NCBI GenBank assembly: GCA_910579265.1
Contig: CAJTTE010000025.1
Location: 1 to 38,554, forward strand
Source of the DNA: an uncultured Ruminiclostridium sp.
GTDB lineage: Bacteria > Bacillota > Clostridia > Oscillospirales > Ruminococcaceae
DNA length: 38,554 bases
Direction: 5' to 3'
The notes under the pieces are model-generated. The model was given only the letters and a program-made list of their open reading frames with translations. It had not been told where the DNA came from and did no database searches. Shown here piece by piece: positions 15,473 to 24,784 of this stretch; positions within the stretch are counted from its first letter, which is position 1; every line of letters begins with the position of its first letter. A program made the translations under genes and the position numbers.

Positions 15473-17689
15473 ATGATGTTTAATTTCTTAAACGGAAAAG
15501 CAGTCAGAATTACCGCCGCTTTAACGGCAGCCTTAATTCTGATAACCTCATGCAGCAACGGCAGTTCCGATTCCGATAATTCTTCGACCAGTACAAGCGG
15601 AAACAATCCCTCGTCTCCGTCAGCATCCAAGGAATGGAGCTACAGCCAGATGGCCATGGGCGGCGGCGGTTTTGTAACCGGCGTTTTCTCCACATCGGAG
15701 GAAGGTCTTTATTATGCGAGAACAGATGTAGGCGGTGCCTACCGTTGGGACAAGGAACAAGACAAATGGGTATCACTCAGCTATAATATCACGGAAGAGG
15801 ACAGAGGTCTTATGGGGATCGACGGCATGGCCATTGATCCGGACGACCCCAAAAATATCTGGCTTCTGGCGGGCACTTCATATTTCAGCAACGGAAAAAG
15901 CTGTATTATGATTTCAAAGGATTACGGTAACACCTTTGAGACGGTAGACGTTACGGAGCTGATAAAGGTAAGCGGCAACGGAATGGGAAGGCAAAACGGA
16001 GAACGTATAGCCGTGGATCCCAAGGATAAGAACATACTGTATGCCGGCGGAAGAACAGGCGGTCTTATAAAAAGCACCGACGGAGGAAAAACATGGGCGC
16101 CTCTTACGTCGCTTTCGGATATCACCAAGGTCGAAACCGCAAATGCCAACGGAATATGCACATTGGCCATAGATCCTTCCTCGGATGACGGATCAAAATG
16201 CACAAGGATATATGCGGGAATTTCAAAAAACGGAGAAGACAACGTTTTTGTCAGCAATGATGCGGGCGAAACATGGAAAGCCGTTTCCGATCTTCCTACA
16301 GACCTGTTTCCTCAAAGAATGAGGCTTGACGGGCAAGGCAATCTGCTTATCACCTACGGAAACGCAGAAGGACCGTGGAACAGCGGTACCGGAGGGATAA
16401 GACGCCTAAATATCGAAAGCGGAAAGACAGAGGATATAAGCCCGGATAACCTGACCTTCGGCGACGTTGCGGTCGACCCCAAAGACCCGAAGAGAATGGT
16501 AGCTGTTACGGAATGCGTATGGAAACCGCAGCCTAACGGTTCTCACGGCGACGAATTCTATATCACAACCGACGGAGGTTCAAGCTGGAAATCCATTAAC
16601 GGCAACATGACCATGAGCGCCGGAGAAGCCGAATGGGTAGCGGATTACGCAATGCACTGGTGCGGATGCCTTATGATAGATCAGTTTGACGAAAATAAGA
16701 TCAAGGTGATTTCCGGAAACGGTATTTTTGCCTGTGATAATATCTGGGACGAAGCTCCGGCATTTTATTTTGATTCAAAGGGAATCGAAGAAACCGTACC
16801 AACCGAACTCATTACCGTTCCTGACGGGCGCATAATTACATCCGTAATGGACTACGACGGATTTGTAAATACCGACGCATTCAAATACGGAACAATACAC
16901 AGCGGAAAGGCAAGCTCCATGACCGATATCGCCGTCGCTTTTGAAAACACCGACGTAATGGTAAAATGCGGCGGGGACGGAAAATCGGTAGGATTCTTCT
17001 ATACGGTTGACGGCGGAAAAAAATGGCAAAAGGCAAAGACCGCACCCGTTGACGGGGCAAAAGAAGGAGTCGTAGGAGTTACGGCGGACGGCAAGCGTTT
17101 TATCTGGGCTCCAAGCGGAGCTCCTGCGGTCTATTATTCGGATGACCAGGGCGAATCCTGGAACACAAGCGAAGGAATATTCATCACAAACGACATAGTT
17201 TGCGATACGGTAAACCCCGATTATGTATATGCCGCAACCGGAAGCGGTTTTTATGTCAGCTCGGACGGAGGAAAAACCTTTGAAAAGACAATAGGCCTTC
17301 TGACGGAAGCAAGAATAACCGTCGTACCCGGAAAGGAAGGCGTAGTATATATACCTTCAATGGGATTGCAGTATTCCGAGGATCACGGCGCAACATTTAC
17401 CAAGCTGGGCAACGCGGCCGGATGTACAGGAATCGGCGTCGGAAGAGGAAAAACCGATTCCGATCCAGATGTAGTGTATATATGGGGCAAGCCGACGGTT
17501 GATGATATTGTGGGCATATATATGTCGGAGGACAGAGGAGAAACATGGACTCCAGTAACACAAGGCACGATGCAGTTCGGCGGAATGGGTAACGGAAAGT
17601 TCATTAAAGGCGACTGCAACACATACGGACGCTGTTATATAAGCACGGTGGGGCTTGGAGTAATCGTCTGTGATATGAAAAACAAATAA
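15473..17689 (+). CDS. GH74 xyloglucanase lipoprotein
   Basis: 738 aa. The signal peptide ends in the lipobox LITSC (C27), followed by a Ser/Asp-rich linker to about residue 53. The GH74 double beta-propeller begins at EWSYSQMAMGGGGFVTG and contains the family hallmark YARTDVGGAYRWD with candidate catalytic D85. The second catalytic Asp probably lies in SSMTDIAVA (D486), by position. At least eight Asp-box repeats are visible, such as STDGGKTW, SNDAGETW, TTDGGSSW, TVDGGKKW, SDDQGESW and SEDRGETW. It should cleave the beta-1,4-glucan backbone of xyloglucan at the cell surface. No dockerin or carbohydrate-binding module is attached. The binding site is a rather distant AAAGGG before ATG-ATG. 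A cre-like palindrome upstream suggests carbon catabolite control. Confidence 0.95.
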   Translation: MMFNFLNGKAVRITAALTAALILITSCSNGSSDSDNSSTSTSGNNPSSPSASKEWSYSQMAMGGGGFVTGVFSTSEEGLYYARTDVGGAYRWDKEQDKWVSLSYNITEEDRGLMGIDGMAIDPDDPKNIWLLAGTSYFSNGKSCIMISKDYGNTFETVDVTELIKVSGNGMGRQNGERIAVDPKDKNILYAGGRTGGLIKSTDGGKTWAPLTSLSDITKVETANANGICTLAIDPSSDDGSKCTRIYAGISKNGEDNVFVSNDAGETWKAVSDLPTDLFPQRMRLDGQGNLLITYGNAEGPWNSGTGGIRRLNIESGKTEDISPDNLTFGDVAVDPKDPKRMVAVTECVWKPQPNGSHGDEFYITTDGGSSWKSINGNMTMSAGEAEWVADYAMHWCGCLMIDQFDENKIKVISGNGIFACDNIWDEAPAFYFDSKGIEETVPTELITVPDGRIITSVMDYDGFVNTDAFKYGTIHSGKASSMTDIAVAFENTDVMVKCGGDGKSVGFFYTVDGGKKWQKAKTAPVDGAKEGVVGVTADGKRFIWAPSGAPAVYYSDDQGESWNTSEGIFITNDIVCDTVNPDYVYAATGSGFYVSSDGGKTFEKTIGLLTEARITVVPGKEGVVYIPSMGLQYSEDHGATFTKLGNAAGCTGIGVGRGKTDSDPDVVYIWGKPTVDDIVGIYMSEDRGETWTPVTQGTMQFGGMGNGKFIKGDCNTYGRCYISTVGLGVIVCDMKNK

Positions 17690-17698
17690 TCAGTTGCG

Positions 17699-17730
17699 AA
17701 AGCCGGCGTATTTTTCGCCGGCTTTCCTTA
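17699..17730 (+). terminator. intrinsic terminator after GH74
   Basis: AGCCGGCG (17701-17708) pairs with CGCCGGCT (17716-17723), extended by flanking AAA/TTT, with a 7 nt loop and then TTCCTTATTT. It begins about 10 bp after the GH74 stop. Confidence 0.9.
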
Positions 17731-18569
17731 TTTGCAGCTTCAACGTAAAAAACACCGGCTCATCGGGCGGAATAAAAGACTTTAGCGAAATAACGACCAC
17801 CGGTATGAAAAAAATGTTTGTGCAAAAAGAAAACGGCAAATATTCAGCAGCCGTATGCTATTACGGCAACATAAAGGAAGTCAGTGACAAATGAAAAATG
17901 ATATGAAAAGATCGTTACGTTCAAAATACGGATGTTAGTATTACACAGCGCACCAGGATTCCTCGGATAAAGTAATATATGGAAAGATTAAAGAAAGCAT
18001 AGGGAAGATATGGCAAGAAGGTCCGTGCAAACAGAAAATAGTCAATATTATAAGGCGGAAGAGTGTCCTGAAAATATTTGTATGCCGGCGGAGATACTTC
18101 CGAATTTTAGTATTGCATAGTTTATGGGGTATCTCAAAAGCCCGATTAATAATATTTGGCACTTATGTAAACTACAAATAAGGGAATCGGCATTTTCGGT
18201 TTCGCGGATATTTTACAGATACGGCGGGAAGAAACGAAAATGCAATAAAATAATATATTCAAAATCAGCTGAAGAACGATTATAAATATGATAAAATCAA
18301 ATTAAAAAAATATATTGGCCCGTTTACCGGCAGCAATGATCAACGGACAAAAACAGGCAGCTTTTCAGCGGATGTCTGTCATATTAATGCTATGTCAGGA
18401 TCCCATAATGCCCCTTTAGGGGTTGAGCCCGTAATTCGTTCTTTTATGCGGTGTGCAGCCCGCCGCTTCATTGGCGGACTTGATTATTACAAAACAAATG
18501 GATAAAACCGTACTTTATTTACGAATAAAGCAAAAATATTACAATTCGGTTACAGTTTTCCGCAAATTA
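17731..18569. other. long gap with possible gene remnants
   Basis: About 840 bp without an intact gene. A stretch read in one plus-strand frame (about 17745-17894) gives NVKNTGSSGGIKDFSEITTT and then MFVQKENGKYSAAVCYYGNIKEVSDK, which has protein-like composition but starts inside the GH74 terminator and has no start signal, so it may be the tail of a lost gene. The rest is AT-rich and stop-dense in all frames. CCCCTTTAGGGG near 18411 is a small perfect palindrome. Confidence 0.4.
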
Positions 18570-18598
18570 TTGATTTCACCCGTAAAATATGATATACT
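18570..18598 (+). promoter_or_regulatory. sigma-A promoter upstream of MoxR operon
   Basis: TTGATT (18570-18575), a 17 bp spacer and TATACT (18593-18598). Transcription would start near 18605, so fold-back element copy 4 (18624-18803) would form most of a ~360 nt leader before the MoxR start at 18968. Confidence 0.7.
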
Positions 18599-18623
18599 TA
18601 ATAAAAACCTCATTACTGACAAA

Positions 18624-18803
18624 TTAGGGCAACACCGCACAATGATTGCGTGTGAATTGCGCAGTCAGATTTTTCGTCAGCTTGCATAAATTCGATGCAG
18701 TAATACTGACGTATTTCAAGGAGAATTTGTGTAAGATGACGGAAAATATGCAAGCAAGCCGCACGCAAAGGCATCAGGCGGTCATTTTGCGGTATTGCCT
18801 TAA
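18624..18803 (+). repeat. fold-back element family 1, copy 4
   Basis: A 180 bp copy with a slightly altered left end (TTAGGGCAACACCGC) and an intact right end (TATTGCCTTAA). It is the only copy located in what appears to be a 5' leader rather than at a gene 3' end. Confidence 0.92.
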
Positions 18804-18967
18804 ATATTCCCGGACAGGAGCCCTTTAAAGATACACGGGCGGTATGCATTTCAGCCCGGCATGATCATTTGTGCGGATATGTCAAATATAAAAAGCATGA
18901 TCCCGTCTATCCCAGACAGGGACGACGTACCGTTAAAGTTAAATACAGACAGGAGAAGAAAAAGCAA

Positions 18968-19930
18968 ATGGAAATCAGCAGCGGTCAGGTATACAGAAAG
19001 ACGGAAGAAATAATAAGGGAAATAGAAAAAGCAATAGTAGGTAAAAGAAACGTAATAAAAATTTTAACGGTAGCTTTGCTGGCAGGAGGACACGTGCTTA
19101 TAGAGGACGTGCCGGGAACCGGTAAAACCACTCTCGCAACCGCACTCGGAAAAGCTTCGGGGCTGCAATTCAAAAGAGCCCAGTTTACTCCCGACGTAAC
19201 GGCCTCGGATATAACAGGCTTCAATCTGTTCAATAAAGAAACCAACCGTTTTGAATTCCGTCAGGGAATGGCTATGACCAACATACTTCTTGCGGATGAG
19301 ATAAACAGGACCTCGCCTAAGACCCAGTCGGCTCTTCTGGAGGCTATGGAAGAAAAAAACGTTACCGTTGACGGAACAACATACGCGCTTCCACGGCCGT
19401 TTATGGTTATTGCCACACAAAACGAGCTTGGTTTCGTGGGAACGTTTCCGCTTCCGGAAGCACAGCTTGACAGATTTACCGTCAAAATAAAAATGGGATA
19501 TCCCAGCCAGTCCCAGGAGCTTGAGATACTTTCCGACAGAAGCGGAAGAGAGCCTATAGAAGAAATAAACACGATATGTACCGCCGATGAACTGGAACAG
19601 TATTCGGAGCTTACGGGACAGGTAAACGTAGATACCAGGATAGCTCAATATATAGTAAGCTTTGTATCGGCAACAAGAGAACATCCCCATGTTCTTCTCG
19701 GTGCAAGTCCGAGAGCGTCTATAGCACTTATGAGATGCTCCCAGGCTCTGGCTCTTATTTCGGGAAGAACTTATGTGGTTCCTGAAGATGTTTCATTTAT
19801 GATACCATATGTTCTGGACCACAGAATACATTTAAAGCAGGACGCTAAAATAAAGGGCATAACCTCCGAACAAGTATTATCAGAGGTTAAAAACGGAATC
19901 ATGCAGCCCTTCGGAAAGGCAGAGGCATAA
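18968..19930 (+). CDS. MoxR-family AAA+ ATPase (first copy)
   Basis: About 320 aa from the ATG at 18968 (AGGAG at 18951-18955); a longer frame from 18869 lacks family sequence at its start and would overrun the usual length. Walker A is VPGTGKTTLA with GTGKT at 50-54; Walker B is ILLADEINR with D110-E111. The sensor and arginine-finger region includes ATQNELGFVGTFPLPEAQLDRF, and a C-terminal lid follows. MoxR ATPases act as chaperone-like factors for partner proteins of the DUF58 / VWA type. It leads a six-gene same-strand operon with tight junctions, with the DUF58 gene starting one base after its stop. Confidence 0.94.
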   Translation: MEISSGQVYRKTEEIIREIEKAIVGKRNVIKILTVALLAGGHVLIEDVPGTGKTTLATALGKASGLQFKRAQFTPDVTASDITGFNLFNKETNRFEFRQGMAMTNILLADEINRTSPKTQSALLEAMEEKNVTVDGTTYALPRPFMVIATQNELGFVGTFPLPEAQLDRFTVKIKMGYPSQSQELEILSDRSGREPIEEINTICTADELEQYSELTGQVNVDTRIAQYIVSFVSATREHPHVLLGASPRASIALMRCSQALALISGRTYVVPEDVSFMIPYVLDHRIHLKQDAKIKGITSEQVLSEVKNGIMQPFGKAEA

Positions 19931-19931
19931 G

Positions 19932-21131
19932 ATGGCCGCTTACCGTTTCGCATACATATCACTTTTGATTTTTGCCGCAGTTTTTTCTCAGGTATATTCA
20001 GGACCTTTATCCTCGGTAATACTTCTTACCTTTATTTTTCTTCCGTTAATATCGCTCCTGATCGCGGTATTGGAACGCGCCTTTTTTAAGCTTAGTATAG
20101 ACGATAATCCGGTATGCATTGAAAAAGGCAGCAGCCTAAAGCTTCAGCTGACGGTTAAAAATATGTTTTTTCTTCCGTTATCCTGTGTATATATCACCGC
20201 ATCTTTACCGGATATGAAGGAAAAAAATGAAGCGCGGCTTTTTTTCTCCGTAGCTCCATTCAATAAAAGGAATCTTAACATATGCTATGTCCCGACATTC
20301 AGGGGCGAATATGAATTTTCCGCCGAAAGCGTTTATTTTTATGATATCCTGAAGCTGTTCAAACTCAAAAAGAAATATAATATAAAAAAACAAATTTTAA
20401 TCACCCCAAAGATATACAGCGTAGACGCTTGTAAAAACCAATTTTCGGATACGGATGAGGAATCGTTTATACAGAGCTCCGATTTTTCCGGAGGAGAACG
20501 CAGCTTTGTGCGTAAATATACGGACGGTGATGAAATCAAGAGAATCCACTGGAAGCTGTCCTCAAAGCAGGAGGATTACATGGTATGGCAATCTATAAAG
20601 AACAAGGTATCACAGGTCCGTATAATATGCGATATGTCCAATCACGGATTAAATGAAACGGAAAATGCGCTGTTCAGCGATGCCGTTCTTGAAGCGGCGT
20701 TTGCCATAAGCTTGTTCAATATAAGGCATGAAAGACATACGATACTGTCCTACTATGATTGCACAAACAAGCTTACTCAGGAAATTGCCGTTTCTAATAT
20801 AAGCGAGCTATATAAAACGGCGGAAACCGCCGCAAAAATCAAAAACTATTACGGAGATCCGGATTTTTTCCGCTTGGCAAAGGAATCATTTGGAAACGAA
20901 AATAAAAATTCGGATATCGTTCTTATCACTCATACCGGTGATCAAAGCCTTGCGCGGCTTACGGAAAAGCTTTCGGAAACGGAAGGATTTACCCTTGTTC
21001 TTATAGGAAATGCGGAATCCGAAACAGACGCATATATAAGAAAATTCAAAAACGTCAATTATGCGGTAGTTAAACCCGAAAACTTTTTTGCCGAAATATC
21101 ACAAGCTATTTCCAATATTTACGGAGCTTAA
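19932..21131 (+). CDS. DUF58 domain protein (first copy)
   Basis: 399 aa. Two N-terminal transmembrane helices cover roughly residues 5-45 (FAYISLLIFAAVFSQVYSG, VILLTFIFLPLISLLIAVL). A beta-rich extracytoplasmic or cytosolic segment comes next, then the DUF58 core: FSGGERSFVRKYTDGDEIKRIHWKLSSKQ, a conserved R-x-Y-x-x-GD-x-x-R-x-IHWK pattern. The C-terminal part resembles a von Willebrand factor A-like fold. It is the usual partner of MoxR and of TgpA-type transglutaminases; the exact role is not established. One base separates it from the MoxR gene and zero from the next gene, so translation is probably coupled. Confidence 0.9.
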   Translation: MAAYRFAYISLLIFAAVFSQVYSGPLSSVILLTFIFLPLISLLIAVLERAFFKLSIDDNPVCIEKGSSLKLQLTVKNMFFLPLSCVYITASLPDMKEKNEARLFFSVAPFNKRNLNICYVPTFRGEYEFSAESVYFYDILKLFKLKKKYNIKKQILITPKIYSVDACKNQFSDTDEESFIQSSDFSGGERSFVRKYTDGDEIKRIHWKLSSKQEDYMVWQSIKNKVSQVRIICDMSNHGLNETENALFSDAVLEAAFAISLFNIRHERHTILSYYDCTNKLTQEIAVSNISELYKTAETAAKIKNYYGDPDFFRLAKESFGNENKNSDIVLITHTGDQSLARLTEKLSETEGFTLVLIGNAESETDAYIRKFKNVNYAVVKPENFFAEISQAISNIYGA

Positions 21132-23816
21132 ATGAAAAAAAGTAAAAAAAATCCGCCTTCATATGCGATATATAATTTTCCATATTACAAAAAAAATCAG
21201 AGCTTTTTTCGGATATTCCTGTTAAAAGCTCTTTTGGCGTGTATAACCGGTGCATCCGGCGCAGCTTATTTTACCTTTCTTATGAGGACGAAAAACAGTT
21301 TTACCGACTCAATAACCGCTGCTTCGGTTGCGTTCATATCCTGCGCCGTTTTCTATCTCCTGCTGAATTTGTTCAAAAAAAGGTATGTAGTCCTTTTTGC
21401 CGCTTCAACGGCGCTGATATTCGGTTATTTCCACTTTGACGCAATAGTATTCTATGCTAAGAATTTCTGGATACATGTCCTTAAGATATCGGACGGCGTT
21501 ATAGTGAGCACAAAGGCCTGGAAATACACTTATGTGAATCCCGTTCCGATGATCATACTTATTTGTATTCTGTTCGGCATTATCTGCGCAATATCCTCAT
21601 TCAGGAGATTTCATTCCGAACCGATATTGATAATTACCGCGATTATGTCGGTTCCTGCCTTTCTATCCCTGACCGCTTCCTTCAGTCCTTCACTGGCGGT
21701 TTATATTGCCGGCATTATGGGATTGTGGTCAATGGATCTGTCTTCCGCCGCAAATGCCTATATCTCCACCGGCGGAGTTTATAATATACACATCTATGAC
21801 CGTCAATACAAAAAAAATAACAAAAAAGCTTCTCCCGCAAAGCTTTTTAAGGAAAATTCCTTAAGATACGGCGAGTATTTGTCAGACGGTATGGTAATAT
21901 TTACGGTAACTGTTGTTACCATGGGAATAATCGTTTCCGTTTTCCCGAAAAACGGAGCAATCAAATTTAACGAGCTTATTGATAATACCGTGAAGATTTA
22001 CCAGAATATCGGAAACTGGGGTTATAATTTATTCAGCGGCTTAAAACGCCCTTCATTTGAAGGCTTTTTTTCAGCTGACGGAGGAAGCATAAACATATCA
22101 AACGGCATTATGCCCGATAATAACAAAAGTAACGGTGTAAAGGTAGCGGAGGTAATAACCCAAAACAAGGATAAGCTGTATCTCAGAGGAGATGTAGGGC
22201 TTAACTTCAACGAAAAAGGCTGGAGCTCCATTTCTTCCCTTGACTTCAATGACATAAAATTCGAACATTACAATGCGGAAAATTATGAGTACACGGGAAA
22301 AGTACCTATTCAGGAAGCATTTGATTTGTATATACCCGAAATACAATATTTTCTGGCCTATAACTCAATAAACGCAATAAAATACGAACATACAAAATAT
22401 ATCTGGCTTCAAACGGTAAAGGTGAATTATATACAGAATATGAATACCGTTCTTTTTCCCGGTGTTCCTTTTACTTACAATTTCCGTAAAAATACCAACT
22501 TTACCGTAAAAGGCGATTTTATCGCCCTTGCCGATAAAGGAAAGATAAATTCCATGGAAATCGGCGTTCTTTACCCCGCCGCCGATCCGTATGACTGCAT
22601 AACAACGGCGTCAAATTTATATTACATGGATGATTTATACGAACAATTATTCTTTTACGATCTGCCTATTACCCAAGAAACGTATGAATCATATCAAAAG
22701 GATTACGAAAAATTCATCTATCAATATTTTGTCGAAGTAAGCGATAAAGATAAAACATATATTAAAGAGTTCACCGATGACACTCTGTACGGATTTATCC
22801 AGGATCTGGACAGTGAAAACAACGTAGACAGAGCGATCATAGCAGAGCTTATACAAAAAAGACTTAAATCCGGTGAATACAGGTACTCACTTACCACGGA
22901 CAATTTTTCGGGTGAACACCCGCCGGTTTATACATTCCTTAATGAAACAAAATCCGGTCATTGCGCCATGTATGCCACATCAATGTGTCTTGCACTCAGA
23001 TATATGGGCATTCCCGCAAGATATGTCACAGGCTTTACCGTAGGCGGCAACAACTGTACGGCTGCCGAAGGGGGAGGATATAAATACGAGCTTACCGATA
23101 AGGATCTCCACGCCTGGGTAGAGGTCTACTATGACGACTTAGGATGGCTTCCCTATGATCCGACACCTGCCAGGACCTTTTCGGAAATCTATGAATCACA
23201 GACTTCCTCAACGACACAGCCGCCGGTTTTTATTACGACTCCTTCAGAAACCACTCCCGCTCCGACCGAAACTACAGCTATGTCAACCTCCGATTCAACG
23301 ACAAAGGCTTCGCCGGACTCTTTTTCCGGTACCGAAGGTGAAGCAACAAGCAAACCGGATAATAATCCGGAGATAATTAAAATAATACTTATCGTCGCGG
23401 GGTGCATTGCGGCGGCATTGGCGATCGCGCTGTCAATATCGGGAGCATTCAAGAGCCTTAACAGAAGGGAAAAAGAACGCTTAAGATTTTTCAAAAACGG
23501 TAATCCAACCGATGCCGTAAGGGATATGCTTGACTTTACTCTCAAGCTTTTGGCGATAAACGGTATCAGACGCCGTAAGGGCGAAACTCCGGAAGAGTTC
23601 GGAGCAAGAGCCGAAGAAAGCATGAAAACGGAAGGAATCATGCTTAATGCCGTTTCTCTTTTTGAACGAGGCGAATTTGACCGTGACCCTGTTTTCAATG
23701 AAGACGAAAGACTGATCGTTTATGAATGCGCCGAAAAACTGTTAAAAATTACTCTTGAAAACGTTAAACAACCCAGAAGGCTTTTTATTAGAATGCATAT
23801 GTTCCGAAAAAGATAA
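21132..23816 (+). CDS. TgpA-like membrane transglutaminase
   Basis: 894 aa. Several transmembrane helices cover roughly residues 25-205, with a further one near 260; an extracellular region follows. The transglutaminase-like core holds the triad C611 (KSGHCAMYATSMCLALRYMGIPARYVTGF), H660 (DLHAWVEVYY) and D676 (WLPYDPTPA). A Ser/Thr/Pro-rich linker (about 695-745) leads to a last transmembrane helix and a cytoplasmic DUF4129-like tail ending RRKGETPEEFGARAEES. The layout matches TgpA-type proteins encoded with MoxR and DUF58. Transamidase, peptidase or cell-envelope crosslinking activity is possible but unproven. The ATG begins directly after the DUF58 stop codon. Confidence 0.92.
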   Translation: MKKSKKNPPSYAIYNFPYYKKNQSFFRIFLLKALLACITGASGAAYFTFLMRTKNSFTDSITAASVAFISCAVFYLLLNLFKKRYVVLFAASTALIFGYFHFDAIVFYAKNFWIHVLKISDGVIVSTKAWKYTYVNPVPMIILICILFGIICAISSFRRFHSEPILIITAIMSVPAFLSLTASFSPSLAVYIAGIMGLWSMDLSSAANAYISTGGVYNIHIYDRQYKKNNKKASPAKLFKENSLRYGEYLSDGMVIFTVTVVTMGIIVSVFPKNGAIKFNELIDNTVKIYQNIGNWGYNLFSGLKRPSFEGFFSADGGSINISNGIMPDNNKSNGVKVAEVITQNKDKLYLRGDVGLNFNEKGWSSISSLDFNDIKFEHYNAENYEYTGKVPIQEAFDLYIPEIQYFLAYNSINAIKYEHTKYIWLQTVKVNYIQNMNTVLFPGVPFTYNFRKNTNFTVKGDFIALADKGKINSMEIGVLYPAADPYDCITTASNLYYMDDLYEQLFFYDLPITQETYESYQKDYEKFIYQYFVEVSDKDKTYIKEFTDDTLYGFIQDLDSENNVDRAIIAELIQKRLKSGEYRYSLTTDNFSGEHPPVYTFLNETKSGHCAMYATSMCLALRYMGIPARYVTGFTVGGNNCTAAEGGGYKYELTDKDLHAWVEVYYDDLGWLPYDPTPARTFSEIYESQTSSTTQPPVFITTPSETTPAPTETTAMSTSDSTTKASPDSFSGTEGEATSKPDNNPEIIKIILIVAGCIAAALAIALSISGAFKSLNRREKERLRFFKNGNPTDAVRDMLDFTLKLLAINGIRRRKGETPEEFGARAEESMKTEGIMLNAVSLFERGEFDRDPVFNEDERLIVYECAEKLLKITLENVKQPRRLFIRMHMFRKR

Positions 23817-23830
23817 GGAGAAATGCAAAA

Positions 23831-24784
23831 GTGACTTGTAAAGAATACGCAGAAAAAATTATCAATAATATCCAGAAGGTTATCAAGGGAAAAAATGAGG
23901 AAATCACCGTTATCACCGCGGCACTTCTGGTCGGCGGAAATATTCTTATGGAGGATGTTCCGGGAACAGGTAAAACCGTGCTTGCCAAGGCGGCAGCAAA
24001 AAGCCTAAGCTGTGATTTCAAGCGAATACAGCTTACCCCTGATCTTCTGCCATCGGATATTACCGGAATTCATTTCTTCAATATGAAGGAACAGGTATTC
24101 GAACTGAGAAAAGGTCCGGTATTCACAAATATTCTGTTGGCTGACGAAATAAACCGAGCTACGCCGCGGACCCAATCCGCACTTCTGGAATGTATGGAGG
24201 AACGGCAGGTAACAATTGACGGTGAAGAGCTTAAGCTGAATGCTCCATTTATCGTTATTGCCACTCAGAATCCGGTTGAAACCTCGGGTACCTTTCCCCT
24301 TCCCGAAGCTCAGCTTGACCGGTTCCTCATAAAAATGTCCCTTGGATATGCGCCAAGGGAACAGGAGGGAAAAATTTTGGCGGAAATAGGCTTCAAACAT
24401 CCTGTGGATACCCTCCAAGCCGCTGCGGACGGAAGCCTGCTTCCTGAAATGCAGAAGCAAACCGCTGAAATAAATGTCGGAAATGCTGTCATGGATTATA
24501 TTCTGGATATCGGCGAAGCTACAAGAAATCACCGCAGCTTATCCCTCGGACTAAGCACAAGAGGGCTTCTCGCTCTTAAGCGTATGTCTCAGGCCTTAGC
24601 GGCGGTAAACGGAGAATCCTTTGTAACTCCCGACCATGTCCAAAAAGCGGCAAAATATGTAATACCGCACCGCCTTATATCAAGAGGCATCCCGGCGGAA
24701 GATGCAGTTCAGGAAATAATATCGCAAACCCCCGTACCGACGGAAAATATTGCGGTTAATACGGAACGTCAGCCATGGAAATAA
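23831..24784 (+). CDS. MoxR-family AAA+ ATPase (second copy)
   Basis: 317 aa. Walker A is DVPGTGKTVLAKAAAKSL with GTGKT at 45-49; Walker B is ILLADEINRATPRTQSAL; the sensor region is ATQNPVETSGTFPLPEAQLDRF. It is a canonical MoxR and clearly a paralogue of the gene at 18968, though not a recent duplicate. The start is GTG at 23831 with GGAG at 23817-23820; a nearer ATG at 23823 reads only three codons before a TGA that overlaps this GTG. Its 3' end overlaps the second DUF58 gene by 10 bp. Confidence 0.94.
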   Translation: MTCKEYAEKIINNIQKVIKGKNEEITVITAALLVGGNILMEDVPGTGKTVLAKAAAKSLSCDFKRIQLTPDLLPSDITGIHFFNMKEQVFELRKGPVFTNILLADEINRATPRTQSALLECMEERQVTIDGEELKLNAPFIVIATQNPVETSGTFPLPEAQLDRFLIKMSLGYAPREQEGKILAEIGFKHPVDTLQAAADGSLLPEMQKQTAEINVGNAVMDYILDIGEATRNHRSLSLGLSTRGLLALKRMSQALAAVNGESFVTPDHVQKAAKYVIPHRLISRGIPAEDAVQEIISQTPVPTENIAVNTERQPWK

